Program-made: the position numbers and the translations under genes | Source: Gammaproteobacteria bacterium | Lineage (GTDB): Bacteria > Pseudomonadota > Gammaproteobacteria > Pseudomonadales > Azotimanducaceae | Direction: 5' to 3' | DNA length: 64,000 nucleotides | NCBI GenBank assembly: GCA_002690865.1 | Contig: NZGG01000015.1 | Span: 1 to 64,000, forward strand | Shown: positions 29,491-38,666 of the stretch, piece by piece | Numbering within the stretch: position 1 is the first letter of the stretch | Layout: every line of letters begins with the position of its first letter | Notes under the pieces: generated by a model | What the model was told of the DNA's origin: nothing | Databases searched by the model: none | What the model saw: only the letters and a program-made list of their open reading frames with translations

Positions 29491-31026
29491 ATGGCAATAA
29501 TCCTCAGTGATACTTCAAGAACGTTTAGTGAATATCTATTAATTCCAAGACTTACTAGGAGTGATCAGAAACCCGAACTTGTGGATTTATCAACTCCTTT
29601 GTCTGTCATAGAAGGGAATGAGTCTCCTAAATTCAAAACAAATATACCTCTAGTGTCAGCATCTATGCAGGCAGTTAGCGGACCAGATCTAGCTATTGCG
29701 TTGGCCCGACAGGGCGGGTTGAGTTTTATTTTTTGTTCTCAGCCAATTGCAAGTCAGGCAGAGATGATTCGCCAGGTGAAAAGGCATAAGGCGGGTTTTG
29801 TACCGAGTGACACGAATGCTACAGAGGACATGACTCTTCAGGAAGTTATTACTCTTATGCGATCCTCTGGGCATTCTACGGTGCCCGTCACCAGTGATGG
29901 AAGCCCTACTGGTTTGTTGAAGGGAATCATTACAGATAGAGATTTTTGGGAGCATGAGGACGATATGTCAAACAAGGTCAAGCAGCATATGACATTAATC
30001 GATGATGTAATTTACGGCAGTGATGGTATTTCTTTGCGTGATGCAAATGGGCTCTTACACAAGCATAAAAAAGAGTGCCTGCCAGTTTTAAGTCCTCAAC
30101 GTCACTTAGTAGCATTGGTTTTTAAGAAAGATTATGAGGACCATCGGCGTCACCCCTTGGAGCTTCTAGACGCTTCTAAGCGGCTTTGTGTTGGTGCCGC
30201 CATAAACACTCATGATTATGTAGATAGAGTTCCAGCCCTAGTCGAGGCAGGCGTTGATGTGATCTGTTTTGATTCATCGGATGGATTTAATGAGCATCAA
30301 ATGGAAGGAGTAAGATGGATCCGTAACAAATTTGGAAAAGCAATAACATTGGGTGCAGGTAATATAGTCTCTGCAGAGGGTTTTGATTATCTAGTGGGGC
30401 ATGATCTGATAGATTTCGTGAAAGTTGGTATAGGTGGTGGTTCGATTTGTATAACACGAGAACAAAAAGGTATTGGACGCGGACAGGCTTCAGCCTTAAT
30501 GGATATTGTTCAAAGACGAAATTCCCTTGCGAAGGAAACCGGGAGGTATATACCTATTTGCTCGGACGGTGGCCTCAGTAATGATACGCAAATTGTTATC
30601 GCTTTAGCTATGGGAGCTGATTTCGTGATGATGGGGAGATATTTCGCTATGACTGATGAAAGTCCAACTCCTAAGACATCAATCAATGGTCAAATGTATA
30701 AGCCCTACTGGGGAGAAGGCACTAGGCGTGCGCAAAACTGGCAGCGGTATTCTAGTAGTATGGAGTCTCGACAAATGATTTTTGAGGAAGGTGTAGATGC
30801 TTATGTCCCACTTGTGGGTCCCTTATCCGAATTGGTTCAAACCACCTTATATAAGTTGAGAAGTACTATGGTTAATGTTGGAGCCGATTCTCTATCCGAG
30901 TTTCGTGAACAGGCTATACTTACCATGGTATCTGAGCAATCGGTTGAGGAGGCAGGTACTTCTAATGTTCGTCAGTTTACCTCTAATCGTGACGCAGACA
31001 ATTCAGATTGGGGTAATCGTGGCTAG
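29491..31026 (+). CDS. guaB: Inosine-5'-monophosphate dehydrogenase, atypical subtype
   Basis: IMPDH oxidises IMP to XMP, the committed step to GMP. The 511-residue protein has the TIM-barrel split by a CBS pair (about residues 105-215). The catalytic cysteine is in GIGGGSICITREQKGIGRGQ (about C320), and the flap region reads YWGEGTRRAQNWQRY. Proteobacterial GuaB normally has GIGPGSICTTR, whereas the form seen here resembles IMPDHs I associate with clostridia and similar lineages. It is not next to guaA. The start has GGAG just upstream. The function is secure at family level, but its exact physiological role beside any standard GuaB elsewhere is unknown. Confidence 0.85.
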   Translation: MAIILSDTSRTFSEYLLIPRLTRSDQKPELVDLSTPLSVIEGNESPKFKTNIPLVSASMQAVSGPDLAIALARQGGLSFIFCSQPIASQAEMIRQVKRHKAGFVPSDTNATEDMTLQEVITLMRSSGHSTVPVTSDGSPTGLLKGIITDRDFWEHEDDMSNKVKQHMTLIDDVIYGSDGISLRDANGLLHKHKKECLPVLSPQRHLVALVFKKDYEDHRRHPLELLDASKRLCVGAAINTHDYVDRVPALVEAGVDVICFDSSDGFNEHQMEGVRWIRNKFGKAITLGAGNIVSAEGFDYLVGHDLIDFVKVGIGGGSICITREQKGIGRGQASALMDIVQRRNSLAKETGRYIPICSDGGLSNDTQIVIALAMGADFVMMGRYFAMTDESPTPKTSINGQMYKPYWGEGTRRAQNWQRYSSSMESRQMIFEEGVDAYVPLVGPLSELVQTTLYKLRSTMVNVGADSLSEFREQAILTMVSEQSVEEAGTSNVRQFTSNRDADNSDWGNRG

Positions 31027-31065
31027 CTAAGGTATACTGAATTTTAAAAATTAGGAGGGTAGTTG

Positions 31066-31509
31066 GTGTTTAAAGTTAGTACTTTTGTCTTTTTAATCTT
31101 ATTAGTATCAATCAGTACAAACGCAGATATTAATGGCGAACTAATACCTCGTATTGAGAAAATTGGAAAGGTCTGTATTTCGGGTATGGAATGTTTGAAA
31201 CAATTAACAACAATATCCGAAACATTGGAAGATGATGACCTGCCAGTAATCAGTGTCGGAATGTTGGGCCCTGTAGAAAAAAATTATAAAATCGGTTGTG
31301 GGACTTGTCATGACGCCGGCGTAGCAGGTGCTCCCATTCTTGGAAATGCAGATCATTGGTCCCCGCGAGTCGCGAAAGGAATGAATGTCCTATATAATAA
31401 TTCTATCAACGGTTTTTCTGTGATGCCTGCCAAAGGCATGTGTTTTAGTTGTTCAGACGATGAAATTAAAGCGATCGTTGATTACATGGTTGGAGCCTCC
31501 CGCCCTTAA
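31066..31509 (+). CDS. Cytochrome c5 family protein, periplasmic
   Basis: The 147-residue precursor has a signal peptide (about residues 1-21), one heme site CGTCH near residue 78, and the family's C-terminal MPAKGMCFSCSDDEIKAIVDYM, in which the two cysteines form the c5 disulfide and the Met is the axial ligand. An N-terminal extension carries another cysteine pair (CISGMEC). Start: GTG 31066 sits 7 bases after GGAGG (31054-31058); a TTG at 31063 would be too close. It probably shuttles electrons to an oxidase together with cytochrome c4. Confidence 0.88.
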   Translation: MFKVSTFVFLILLVSISTNADINGELIPRIEKIGKVCISGMECLKQLTTISETLEDDDLPVISVGMLGPVEKNYKIGCGTCHDAGVAGAPILGNADHWSPRVAKGMNVLYNNSINGFSVMPAKGMCFSCSDDEIKAIVDYMVGASRP

Positions 31510-31802
31510 TTATTTCTGTATTTGTATCTGCACTGATTTAGTGCGCAATGCCTTCTGACGGCGAGTAAAATAAGCGAGGTGTAATTATAAAATTATGGTG
31601 GGTGAACTAAAACATTGTTCCAAACAAAATTTTTAGACACACCACGCTGGATAATGATTCTAAACAGCTTAATTCTTATTTGAACTATAGTCTTATTCGA
31701 TGGCAAAGGTATAAGAATATAATTGGAACGTGTCGGAATTTCCGATAAATTAACATTCTCATTTTAATAGTACGGTACATCCTAGACAAGGAGAAAACAT
31801 AA

Positions 31803-32141
<339 letters not shown>

Positions 32142-32314
32142 TGCAGCGAACCTATTATATTCCAGCATTGGTCGGTTAAGTAACCAGTACTTTGGTTGCT
32201 CTTGAGATGTTGAAACCTTAGTCAATTCTAATTTTGATAGAAAATACTAACTTTCCTTGCTACGTTTTTTAGTGCAATTATATAATTGGTGCAAAACTGT
32301 CGCTGTGTTTAGAG

Positions 32315-33688
32315 ATGCAATACCATAGTACGCGAGGCCAAGTTTCAAGGTTAAAATTTGTGGAGACAGCCATGATGGGGTTGGCTTCCGATGGCGGTCT
32401 AATGGTCCCCCAATCTATTCCTGATGTCTCAGATAAATGTGCATCATGGAAACGCTTATCATACGAGGCCTTGGCTTTTGAAGTAATGCGGCCATTTATC
32501 TCAGATTTACCAGAATCTGTCCTTAAGAATATTATTGAAAAAAGTTATTCTACTTTTGAAGATCCCTTAATCGCGCCAGTCCGTTCGCTCGATAATCTCC
32601 ATGTATTAGAATTATTCCATGGTCCTACATTAGCCTTTAAAGATATTGCTTTGCAGTTTTTAGGCAACTTGTTCGATTTTGTGTTGGAAAAAACTAACTC
32701 CAACCTGAATATCTTGGGTGCAACAAGCGGTGATACAGGCGGTGCTGCTATAGCGGGTATCAAAGGTAAAAAGCGAATTAATATTTTTGTTTTATATCCT
32801 GAAGGAAAAACAAGCCGGCTCCAAGAAAGACAAATGACAACTATCATTGAAGATAATGTTCATAATATTTGTTTGAACGGAAGCTTTGATGATTGCCAAT
32901 CTTTGATGAAATCGGTTTTCTCAGACCTATCGTTTAGGAAAAAATATAATCTTGGTGCAGTTAATTCGGTGAATTGGGTCCGAATTTTAGCGCAAATCGT
33001 TTATTACTTTCATGCTTGGAATCAACTTGATTGCCCCAGTAACTTCGATGTAGCAGTACCAACAGGAAATTTCGGTAATATTTTTGCGGGTTATGTTGCC
33101 AAGCAGATGGGGCTGCCAATTAGGCACTTAATATTAGCTACGAATAGCAATGACATTTTAGCTAGGTTCTTTAATAGCGGGGATTATTCTAGGACCGACG
33201 TAAATTTCAGTGAAAGTCCAGCCATGGATATTCAAGTGGCAAGTAATTTTGAGAGATATCTATTTTACCAATTAGACAAATCATCTACTAAAGTCAGTCA
33301 AGTTATGGAAGATTTCAAAGTGACTGGGACAGTTAGTTTAAAGTCTAGCTGGTCTGAGCAAGATAGGACTTTTCTTGCTGGTGCCGCGAGCGACATGGAA
33401 ACGATTAATACTATAAGATATTTTCACGACCAATATAATTACTTAATTGATCCACACACTGCGGTGGGTATAAGTGTCGCTCAGAGAATCCATCAAAAAG
33501 ATTTGCCACTACTATGCTTGAGTACAGCACATCCTGCAAAATTTGATCGTGCGATGAAAGCTGCGTTACCAAATGAAATAGTTCAACATCCTATTTTATC
33601 AAGGCTTGAGGGTTTACCAGAACGCAAACATTCGATGGAAGTCGATGAGAATTCAGTTAAATCATATATTGTTAGTCGAGCAATTTAG
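32315..33688 (+). CDS. thrC: Threonine synthase
   Basis: This PLP enzyme converts O-phosphohomoserine to threonine. The 457-residue protein has the PLP lysine in LAFKDIALQFLGN, the GATSGDTGGAAIAGIKG phosphate-binding segment, and PTGNFGNIFAGYVAKQMGLP. It is separate from thrB (23385) and hom, as in Pseudomonas-type genomes. Its 3' end overlaps the convergent yigB-like gene by 17 bases. Confidence 0.97.
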   Translation: MQYHSTRGQVSRLKFVETAMMGLASDGGLMVPQSIPDVSDKCASWKRLSYEALAFEVMRPFISDLPESVLKNIIEKSYSTFEDPLIAPVRSLDNLHVLELFHGPTLAFKDIALQFLGNLFDFVLEKTNSNLNILGATSGDTGGAAIAGIKGKKRINIFVLYPEGKTSRLQERQMTTIIEDNVHNICLNGSFDDCQSLMKSVFSDLSFRKKYNLGAVNSVNWVRILAQIVYYFHAWNQLDCPSNFDVAVPTGNFGNIFAGYVAKQMGLPIRHLILATNSNDILARFFNSGDYSRTDVNFSESPAMDIQVASNFERYLFYQLDKSSTKVSQVMEDFKVTGTVSLKSSWSEQDRTFLAGAASDMETINTIRYFHDQYNYLIDPHTAVGISVAQRIHQKDLPLLCLSTAHPAKFDRAMKAALPNEIVQHPILSRLEGLPERKHSMEVDENSVKSYIVSRAI

Positions 33689-34373
33689 AAATTTGTGAAA
33701 TTGCAGTGGGCAGTGTCTTTATATCACGAATTACTGCGGTTGCATCAGTTTTGCCGCTGATGCGATGTTTATTATTTGTAAGCAAAACTGTGTGTGCTCC
33801 GAGATAATTAGCCGCATCAATATCTAGGAAAGGATCATCTCCGACGTAAATCATTTCGTGAGCCTTACAATTTGTGTAGCTGAGTGCATGATAAAAAATA
33901 TCTGCAGATGGTTTTGGTGAACCTACTTCCTCTGCGGTAAATGAAAATGAGAAGTACGGAGCTAGTAAAGTTCTGTGGACATCAGCGTTGCCATTGGTAA
34001 TAGCACCAACGGTATACTTTTTTACTAACATTTTTATTACATCGATCGCACCATCAAAAAGTTCTATTTCATTTCTGGCTTCAAGAAATACCTTCATCGC
34101 TGCGGTTGTAATTTTATTAACTGAACTACTTTCGATTCCGCTTAACATTAGCGCTTTCGCAATTATGTGGCTTCGTAGTTTCGTAACTTGCCAAGACAAG
34201 TCAGGATATTTCTCTAGTACACTCCGCCTTAGAGTGCGCATACTTGTTGTATCGTACTTTAGCTGAGGCACATTTTGCTTTAACCATTTATTAAGCTTAG
34301 TTTCTGCCATCCTTATTACTGGATCACTAGCCCAAAGAGTGTTATCGAGGTCGAAAGCTACAACCTTTATCAC
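33672..34373 (-). CDS. yigB: HAD-superfamily hydrolase, YigB-like (FMN phosphatase family)
   Basis: The 233-residue HAD phosphatase has motif I FDLDNTLWAS, motif II ITNGNAD, and motifs III/IV in GSPKPSADIF and YVGDDPFLDIDAA. It overlaps xerC by 4 bases. The dapF-DUF484-xerC-yigB order is the same as in E. coli, where YigB dephosphorylates FMN. Substrate assignment is therefore by family and synteny. Its 3' end overlaps thrC by 17 bases. Confidence 0.85.
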   Translation of the reverse strand: MIKVVAFDLDNTLWASDPVIRMAETKLNKWLKQNVPQLKYDTTSMRTLRRSVLEKYPDLSWQVTKLRSHIIAKALMLSGIESSSVNKITTAAMKVFLEARNEIELFDGAIDVIKMLVKKYTVGAITNGNADVHRTLLAPYFSFSFTAEEVGSPKPSADIFYHALSYTNCKAHEMIYVGDDPFLDIDAANYLGAHTVLLTNNKHRISGKTDATAVIRDIKTLPTAISQISKLLD

Positions 34374-35290
34374 ATTTCCTCCTTGTTTCTCCCTATTTTC
34401 CGAGAGGCTCGCGGGTGGGTTTGATCATATATCTTCGATAGATGCTGAAAATCGAGATGCGTATAAATCTGCGTTGAGCTGATGTCGGCATGACCCAGTA
34501 GTTCCTGAACCGCTCTTAAATCACCAGAGGACTCAAGGAGATGACTCGCGAACGAATGCCTGAGCATGTGAGGATGTAACTTACCAGAAATATTTTGACT
34601 GATCTGCCAGTGCTTAAGTCTTGCCTGAACGTTTCTTGGGCTGATGCGATTACCGCGATTACTTACGAAGAGTGCGTCTTGATCTGGATCACACTTGATG
34701 CTTCGAATTCTTTTCCATGATTGAATAGCTTTCGCAGCTTTCGATCCAATAGGAAGGATTCTCTCTTTATTCCCTTTCCCGCGGACCTTTATACTTTGCT
34801 CTCCCGAGTGGATGTCAGTGACATTAGCTCCAACCAGTTCTGCAAGCCGCAGACCGGAGGAGTAAAATAACTCGATGATGGCTTTATCCCTTATTGTAGA
34901 CCATTTGTTTCCCTTCACTGCTAAGAGCTTACTCATTTGGTCCGTATCGAGAACGGACGGCAGCTTCTGTATTATTCTTGGTGATATCAGTTCCGCCGCT
35001 GGACCTAAATTTCCAACACCTTCGCGATTTAAAAATTTGTAGAAGGATCTAATAGCAGATAGCGTTCTTTGCAGAGACCTGTTAGATAGACCTTGTTTTT
35101 TCCCTTCAGCCAGATGGCCCCGGAGATCATGACCAGTCAAAGTCCCCCATGATTCTATATTCATGTCCTCGCAGAATTTTTGTAATCTACTTATATCTCT
35201 TGCATACCCGGTTATTGTGTTCGATGAAAGGTTTCTTTCGTTCTTTAGATGTTTAAGAAACTTCTCCTGCCAAGTGTTATCAATGGACAT
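34370..35290 (-). CDS. xerC: Site-specific tyrosine recombinase XerC
   Basis: XerC acts with XerD at dif to resolve chromosome dimers. The 306-residue protein has an N-terminal SAM-like core-binding domain and a catalytic domain with the Arg in SSGLRLAELVG, Lys in VRGKGNKERILPI, H-x2-R in HMLRHSFASHLL, and the nucleophile Tyr in STQIYTHLDF. It directly abuts DUF484 and overlaps the HAD gene by 4 bases. The dapF-DUF484-xerC context favours XerC over XerD. Confidence 0.95.
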   Translation of the reverse strand: MSIDNTWQEKFLKHLKNERNLSSNTITGYARDISRLQKFCEDMNIESWGTLTGHDLRGHLAEGKKQGLSNRSLQRTLSAIRSFYKFLNREGVGNLGPAAELISPRIIQKLPSVLDTDQMSKLLAVKGNKWSTIRDKAIIELFYSSGLRLAELVGANVTDIHSGEQSIKVRGKGNKERILPIGSKAAKAIQSWKRIRSIKCDPDQDALFVSNRGNRISPRNVQARLKHWQISQNISGKLHPHMLRHSFASHLLESSGDLRAVQELLGHADISSTQIYTHLDFQHLSKIYDQTHPRASRKIGRNKEEM

Positions 35291-35983
35291 CTATTTCTCG
35301 GATAGCCTAGGAATAACCATCCCCAAAACATCAGCTAGAAATCCAATAAAGAGTGTTCCTAGATCCGGTTCGAAATAATTTTCCTCTTCGCTACCGATAG
35401 AGAGTATTGCGATAAGCTTATTTTGATTTCGGATAGGCAAAATTGCCGATGACCTAACTTTATCGGCGGCCGGTCCGAATAGAAACTGTTGCTCCATCGA
35501 TTTTAAAGCACTCATATCGGGTTCTTCTGTTTGCATCAATTCACTAATATAATCCGAAGCATAGTCTTCGCTAACAATCGAGGTAAAGTGGTTGATCCGT
35601 TTCTGATTTTTTCCAAATATAATAAGACTGTAGGAGGCGCTCTTAAATTCGTGTTTAAAACTTTTTTCTACCACAGAAAAAAACTCCCGACTATCATCAG
35701 TTGATATCAATTTCATAACTAAAGATCGACACTTATCGAAAATCTTATTGTTTCTTTCTGCTGCTGTGATTAGATCTCTCAACTTTGTTTTCATTATTCC
35801 ATTTTGTTCGCGCAAATTTTTAATTTGTCTTTCAACCAGTGAGACGGTATTTCCATCGTCTTGTGTTAGCGCTAGAGATTCTAAAAGTTCCCCTCTGGCT
35901 TGGAAAAAATCTGGATGCTCCACTAAATAATTCTCTATATCTGATGCGACCAGTTTGTTAATTTTACCTTTTACCTCTTTCAT
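35291..35983 (-). CDS. DUF484 family protein (YigA-like)
   Basis: The 230-residue soluble protein has an N-terminal helical segment with IENYLVEHPDFFQ, a predicted coiled coil (VERQIKNLREQNGIMKTKLRDL region), and a GAF-like domain in the second half (SSAILPIRNQNKLIAILSIGS). Proteins of this family are nearly always encoded between dapF and xerC, as here. The biochemical function is not established. It overlaps the end of dapF by 4 bases and its stop touches the xerC start. Confidence 0.9.
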   Translation of the reverse strand: MKEVKGKINKLVASDIENYLVEHPDFFQARGELLESLALTQDDGNTVSLVERQIKNLREQNGIMKTKLRDLITAAERNNKIFDKCRSLVMKLISTDDSREFFSVVEKSFKHEFKSASYSLIIFGKNQKRINHFTSIVSEDYASDYISELMQTEEPDMSALKSMEQQFLFGPAADKVRSSAILPIRNQNKLIAILSIGSEEENYFEPDLGTLFIGFLADVLGMVIPRLSEK

Positions 35984-36834
35984 ATTTCTATTCTGCCTTC
36001 ATAAACGCGACAGGCTGGCCCTGTCATATGTATGTCACTCCTTCCTCCCGACCAACGAATTAGCAAAGTACCACCTGGTAGGTGAACCTTAACCTTTGTA
36101 TCTAGCCTTTTCTGTAATCTCCCTGCCACAACGGCGGCACAAGCTCCTGTACCACAGGCTAGTGTTTCACCTACTCCGCGTTCATGTACTCGAAGCGCGA
36201 CCTCGTCACGACTAATTATTTCCATAAAATTAACATTCGTATTTTTTGGAAAGCTTTTGTGACGTTCTAGGAATGGGCCAAGTTCATTTACTGGGGCTGT
36301 ACTTATATCTTCAACCAAGACTACGACATGAGGGTTTCCAATATTGATTGCTGATAAAGTGACGTGGTTAGGCTCTTGGCCTGGATGAATCCCTTTGGGA
36401 ATAAATAAATCGTAGGTTATTTCCGTTGAATCGTTTAGAAAGGGAATATCTTGGGGATTAAGTTTTGGTGCTCCCATGTTGACACAAATTTTACCATCTT
36501 GTTCTACTTGGCAATATAGATAACCACCTTTGGTTTCAAGAACGATAGAATCCTTTGAGGTAAGTCCTCGATCCCGAACGAATAGTATTAAGCATCGAGC
36601 ACCGTTTCCACATTGCTCTACCTCTTCACCGTTTGCATTGAAGATGCGATAGAGAAAGTCTGCTCTGGTGTCGGAGGGTGGTTCAACTGTCAGCAGCTGA
36701 TCAAACCCTATACCCAGATGGCGATTCGCGAGTGCTCGCACTTGATCTCCGCGCAACTTTATATCCTGCGAGACCTGGTCTAGCACGACGAAGTCGTTAC
36801 CAAGACCGTGCATTTTAGTGAATCTTAGTAGCAT
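35980..36834 (-). CDS. dapF: Diaminopimelate epimerase
   Basis: DapF interconverts LL- and meso-diaminopimelate for lysine and peptidoglycan. The 284-residue protein carries the two catalytic cysteines in EQCGNGARC and LACGTGACAA and begins RFTKMHGLGNDFVVLD. It follows lysA by 50 bases and overlaps DUF484 by 4, giving the operon lptM-lysA-dapF-DUF484-xerC-yigB. Confidence 0.98.
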   Translation of the reverse strand: MLLRFTKMHGLGNDFVVLDQVSQDIKLRGDQVRALANRHLGIGFDQLLTVEPPSDTRADFLYRIFNANGEEVEQCGNGARCLILFVRDRGLTSKDSIVLETKGGYLYCQVEQDGKICVNMGAPKLNPQDIPFLNDSTEITYDLFIPKGIHPGQEPNHVTLSAINIGNPHVVVLVEDISTAPVNELGPFLERHKSFPKNTNVNFMEIISRDEVALRVHERGVGETLACGTGACAAVVAGRLQKRLDTKVKVHLPGGTLLIRWSGGRSDIHMTGPACRVYEGRIEI

Positions 36835-36884
36835 GAGCTTAGATTACTGTAGACCTCTAGTATTGCAAGCTTCTTCTTTTTTAT

Positions 36885-38141
36885 CTAGGCTTCTTCGTGG
36901 GCTGGGAGGACACTTTCAAGTAACAACTGTTGTTCGATTGTTTCCCTTTTTCTGACACAGTACGACTTGTTGCCAGACACCATTATCTCTGCTGCTCGAT
37001 TTCGAGAGTTGTAGTTGGAACTCATAACAAAGCCATATGCCCCAGCTGATTCAATAGCGACAAGGTCTCCTGGCTTCGCAGCTATTTCTCTTCCATATGC
37101 AAAGAAGTCTGCGGTTTCACAAATCGGCCCGACAATGGAAAGCGTTCGTGTCTTTTTACTTTTTTTGACCTCTATAATCCTTTGCCATGAACCGTAAAGT
37201 GCTGGTCGGATAAGATCATTCATAGCTGCATCTACTATTGCAAAACTGTTTTCGTGGTTTTTCTTTAGGAACTGAACTTTAGTCAATAGAATACCCGCGT
37301 TGCCAACAATATACCGTCCGGGTTCAAACAGAAGACGATGCTGGTGTTTCCCCATAGCTTTTATTATTGCTTTTGAATAGTCTACAAGCGGTATCGGCTT
37401 TTCATCGTTGTAGCAAATACCAAGTCCTCCTCCTAAATCAATATGTTCTAACATGATTCCATAGGAAGCCAGCTTATCCACTAGGTCTGTAATTTCAGAA
37501 ACGGCTTCGATGATAGGCTTGACTTCAGTAATCTGAGACCCAATATGACAGTCAATACCAACCATGTTTACATGTTTCATCTTTTTCGCTTTTAGATACA
37601 TGGCTATAGCAGTATCTCTGCTAACCCCAAATTTATTCTCTTTCAAACCCGTAGCGATATAGGGATGAGTGCCTGCGTCTACGTCTGGATTGACTCTGAC
37701 TGAAGCTGGTGCAGTTACCCCAAGTTCTTGGGCGATACTTTGAAGCAACTCTAGTTCCGCGGGTGATTCGATATTGAAGCATCCTATACCTACTTCAAGC
37801 GCAAATTTAAGCTCTTCTTCAGTCTTCCCAACCCCAGAGAATACTATCTTAGAGGGCTCTCCGCCCGCTTTTAGTACACGCTGTAATTCTCCCCCGGATA
37901 CGATATCAAAGCCTGCGCCAAGGTTGGCAAGGATGTTCAGTACAGCGATATTGGAATTTGCTTTTACTGAGTAGCAAACTAAATGTTCATAGTCTTCAAA
38001 AGCTTGATCAAAATCGAGATATGCTGTTTCTATGTCAGCTCGGCTGTATACGTAAGTCGGTGTTCCATATTTTCGTGCTATCTCGGCTAGCGGGACACCT
38101 TCAGCATATAAGTCTTCGCTCTGGTAGTGAAAACTAGACAT
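36885..38141 (-). CDS. lysA: Diaminopimelate decarboxylase
   Basis: LysA makes lysine from meso-diaminopimelate with PLP. The 418-residue alanine-racemase-fold enzyme has the PLP lysine in VCYSVKANSNIAVL, the HIGSQITE segment, the glycine loop HIDLGGGLGICY, and the active-site region VGPICETADFFAYGR. It starts 10 bases after the tiny lipoprotein gene lptM and precedes dapF. Confidence 0.98.
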   Translation of the reverse strand: MSSFHYQSEDLYAEGVPLAEIARKYGTPTYVYSRADIETAYLDFDQAFEDYEHLVCYSVKANSNIAVLNILANLGAGFDIVSGGELQRVLKAGGEPSKIVFSGVGKTEEELKFALEVGIGCFNIESPAELELLQSIAQELGVTAPASVRVNPDVDAGTHPYIATGLKENKFGVSRDTAIAMYLKAKKMKHVNMVGIDCHIGSQITEVKPIIEAVSEITDLVDKLASYGIMLEHIDLGGGLGICYNDEKPIPLVDYSKAIIKAMGKHQHRLLFEPGRYIVGNAGILLTKVQFLKKNHENSFAIVDAAMNDLIRPALYGSWQRIIEVKKSKKTRTLSIVGPICETADFFAYGREIAAKPGDLVAIESAGAYGFVMSSNYNSRNRAAEIMVSGNKSYCVRKRETIEQQLLLESVLPAHEEA

Positions 38142-38151
38142 CTAAATGACC

Positions 38152-38277
38152 TTAACTTCCATTTTTTCCCAAATTCGCTTGTTCTTTTCCTGTAACTAAT
38201 TCGGGAAGATAGAGATCGCCTTTTTGTCCACAGGATATCACGAACAAGGTTCCTAAGATTAAAAGCAGTCTTCGCAT
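38152..38277 (-). CDS. lptM: LptM-type (YifL) small outer-membrane lipoprotein
   Basis: I read this 41-codon gene directly from the sequence between lysA and cyaY. The product begins MRRLLLILGTLFVISCGQKG. It has a lipoprotein signal ending in the lipobox VISC, with the acylated cysteine at residue 16. The segment after the cysteine, CGQKGDLYLP, matches the LptM/YifL hallmark C-G-x-K-G-x-L-Y-x-P. In E. coli LptM stabilises the LptD-LptE lipopolysaccharide translocon. The position just upstream of lysA or dapF is conserved across gammaproteobacteria. The stop is 10 bases before the lysA start. Confidence 0.88.
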   Translation of the reverse strand: MRRLLLILGTLFVISCGQKGDLYLPELVTGKEQANLGKNGS

Positions 38278-38305
38278 ATTCAGTGTGTGTAAATAATGTC
38301 CTTGA

Positions 38306-38333
38306 AGTATAATCCTAAAGCATTCCTAAGCAA
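38306..38333 (-). promoter_or_regulatory. Sigma-70-like promoter of the lptM-lysA-dapF operon
   Basis: On the minus strand TTGCTT (38328-38333) and TATACT (38306-38311) are separated by 16 bases, and the -10 lies about 28 bases upstream of the lptM start. The match is good at -10 (five of six) and moderate at -35. It lies in the short gap divergent from cyaY. Confidence 0.5.
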
Positions 38334-38342
38334 AAAAGAAAA

Positions 38343-38666
38343 ATGGCAGAAGACGCCGAATTCAATCGGTTAGTAGACAAAGTATTTAATCGTATCGAAA
38401 ATGACATTGATGCACTACAGGCAGATATCGATGTCAATATTTCTGGCAACATTCTGTATATAGAGTTCTTGGATCAATCGGAAATAATTATTAGCCGCCA
38501 GATTAGCTCCCATGAAATATGGATAGCTGCTAAGTCTGGCGGCTATCGCCTTTCTATAGGTAGTGCTCAGGAATGGCGTTGCACTTCGTCAAAAGAGTAT
38601 TTACCAACTTTACTCAGTCGTCTGATAACGGAGCAGTCAGGATTCGAAGTCAAGATGCTGAATTGA
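38343..38666 (+). CDS. cyaY: Frataxin-like iron-binding protein CyaY
   Basis: CyaY binds iron and modulates iron-sulfur cluster assembly on IscS/IscU. The 107-residue protein has the acidic first helix ([17 protein letters not shown]), the beta-sheet motif [19 protein letters not shown], and a C-terminal helix. It is divergent from lptM-lysA and convergent with argH, overlapping it by 17 bases. The arrangement cyaY opposite lysA/dapF is common in gammaproteobacteria. Confidence 0.93.
   Translation: MAEDAEFNRLVDKVFNRIENDIDALQADIDVNISGNILYIEFLDQSEIIISRQISSHEIWIAAKSGGYRLSIGSAQEWRCTSSKEYLPTLLSRLITEQSGFEVKMLN

Noticed and set aside
29359-29510. 49-codon frame upstream of the IMP dehydrogenase gene
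   Set aside because: It runs into the start of the next gene in another frame, has no ribosome site and no recognisable motif.
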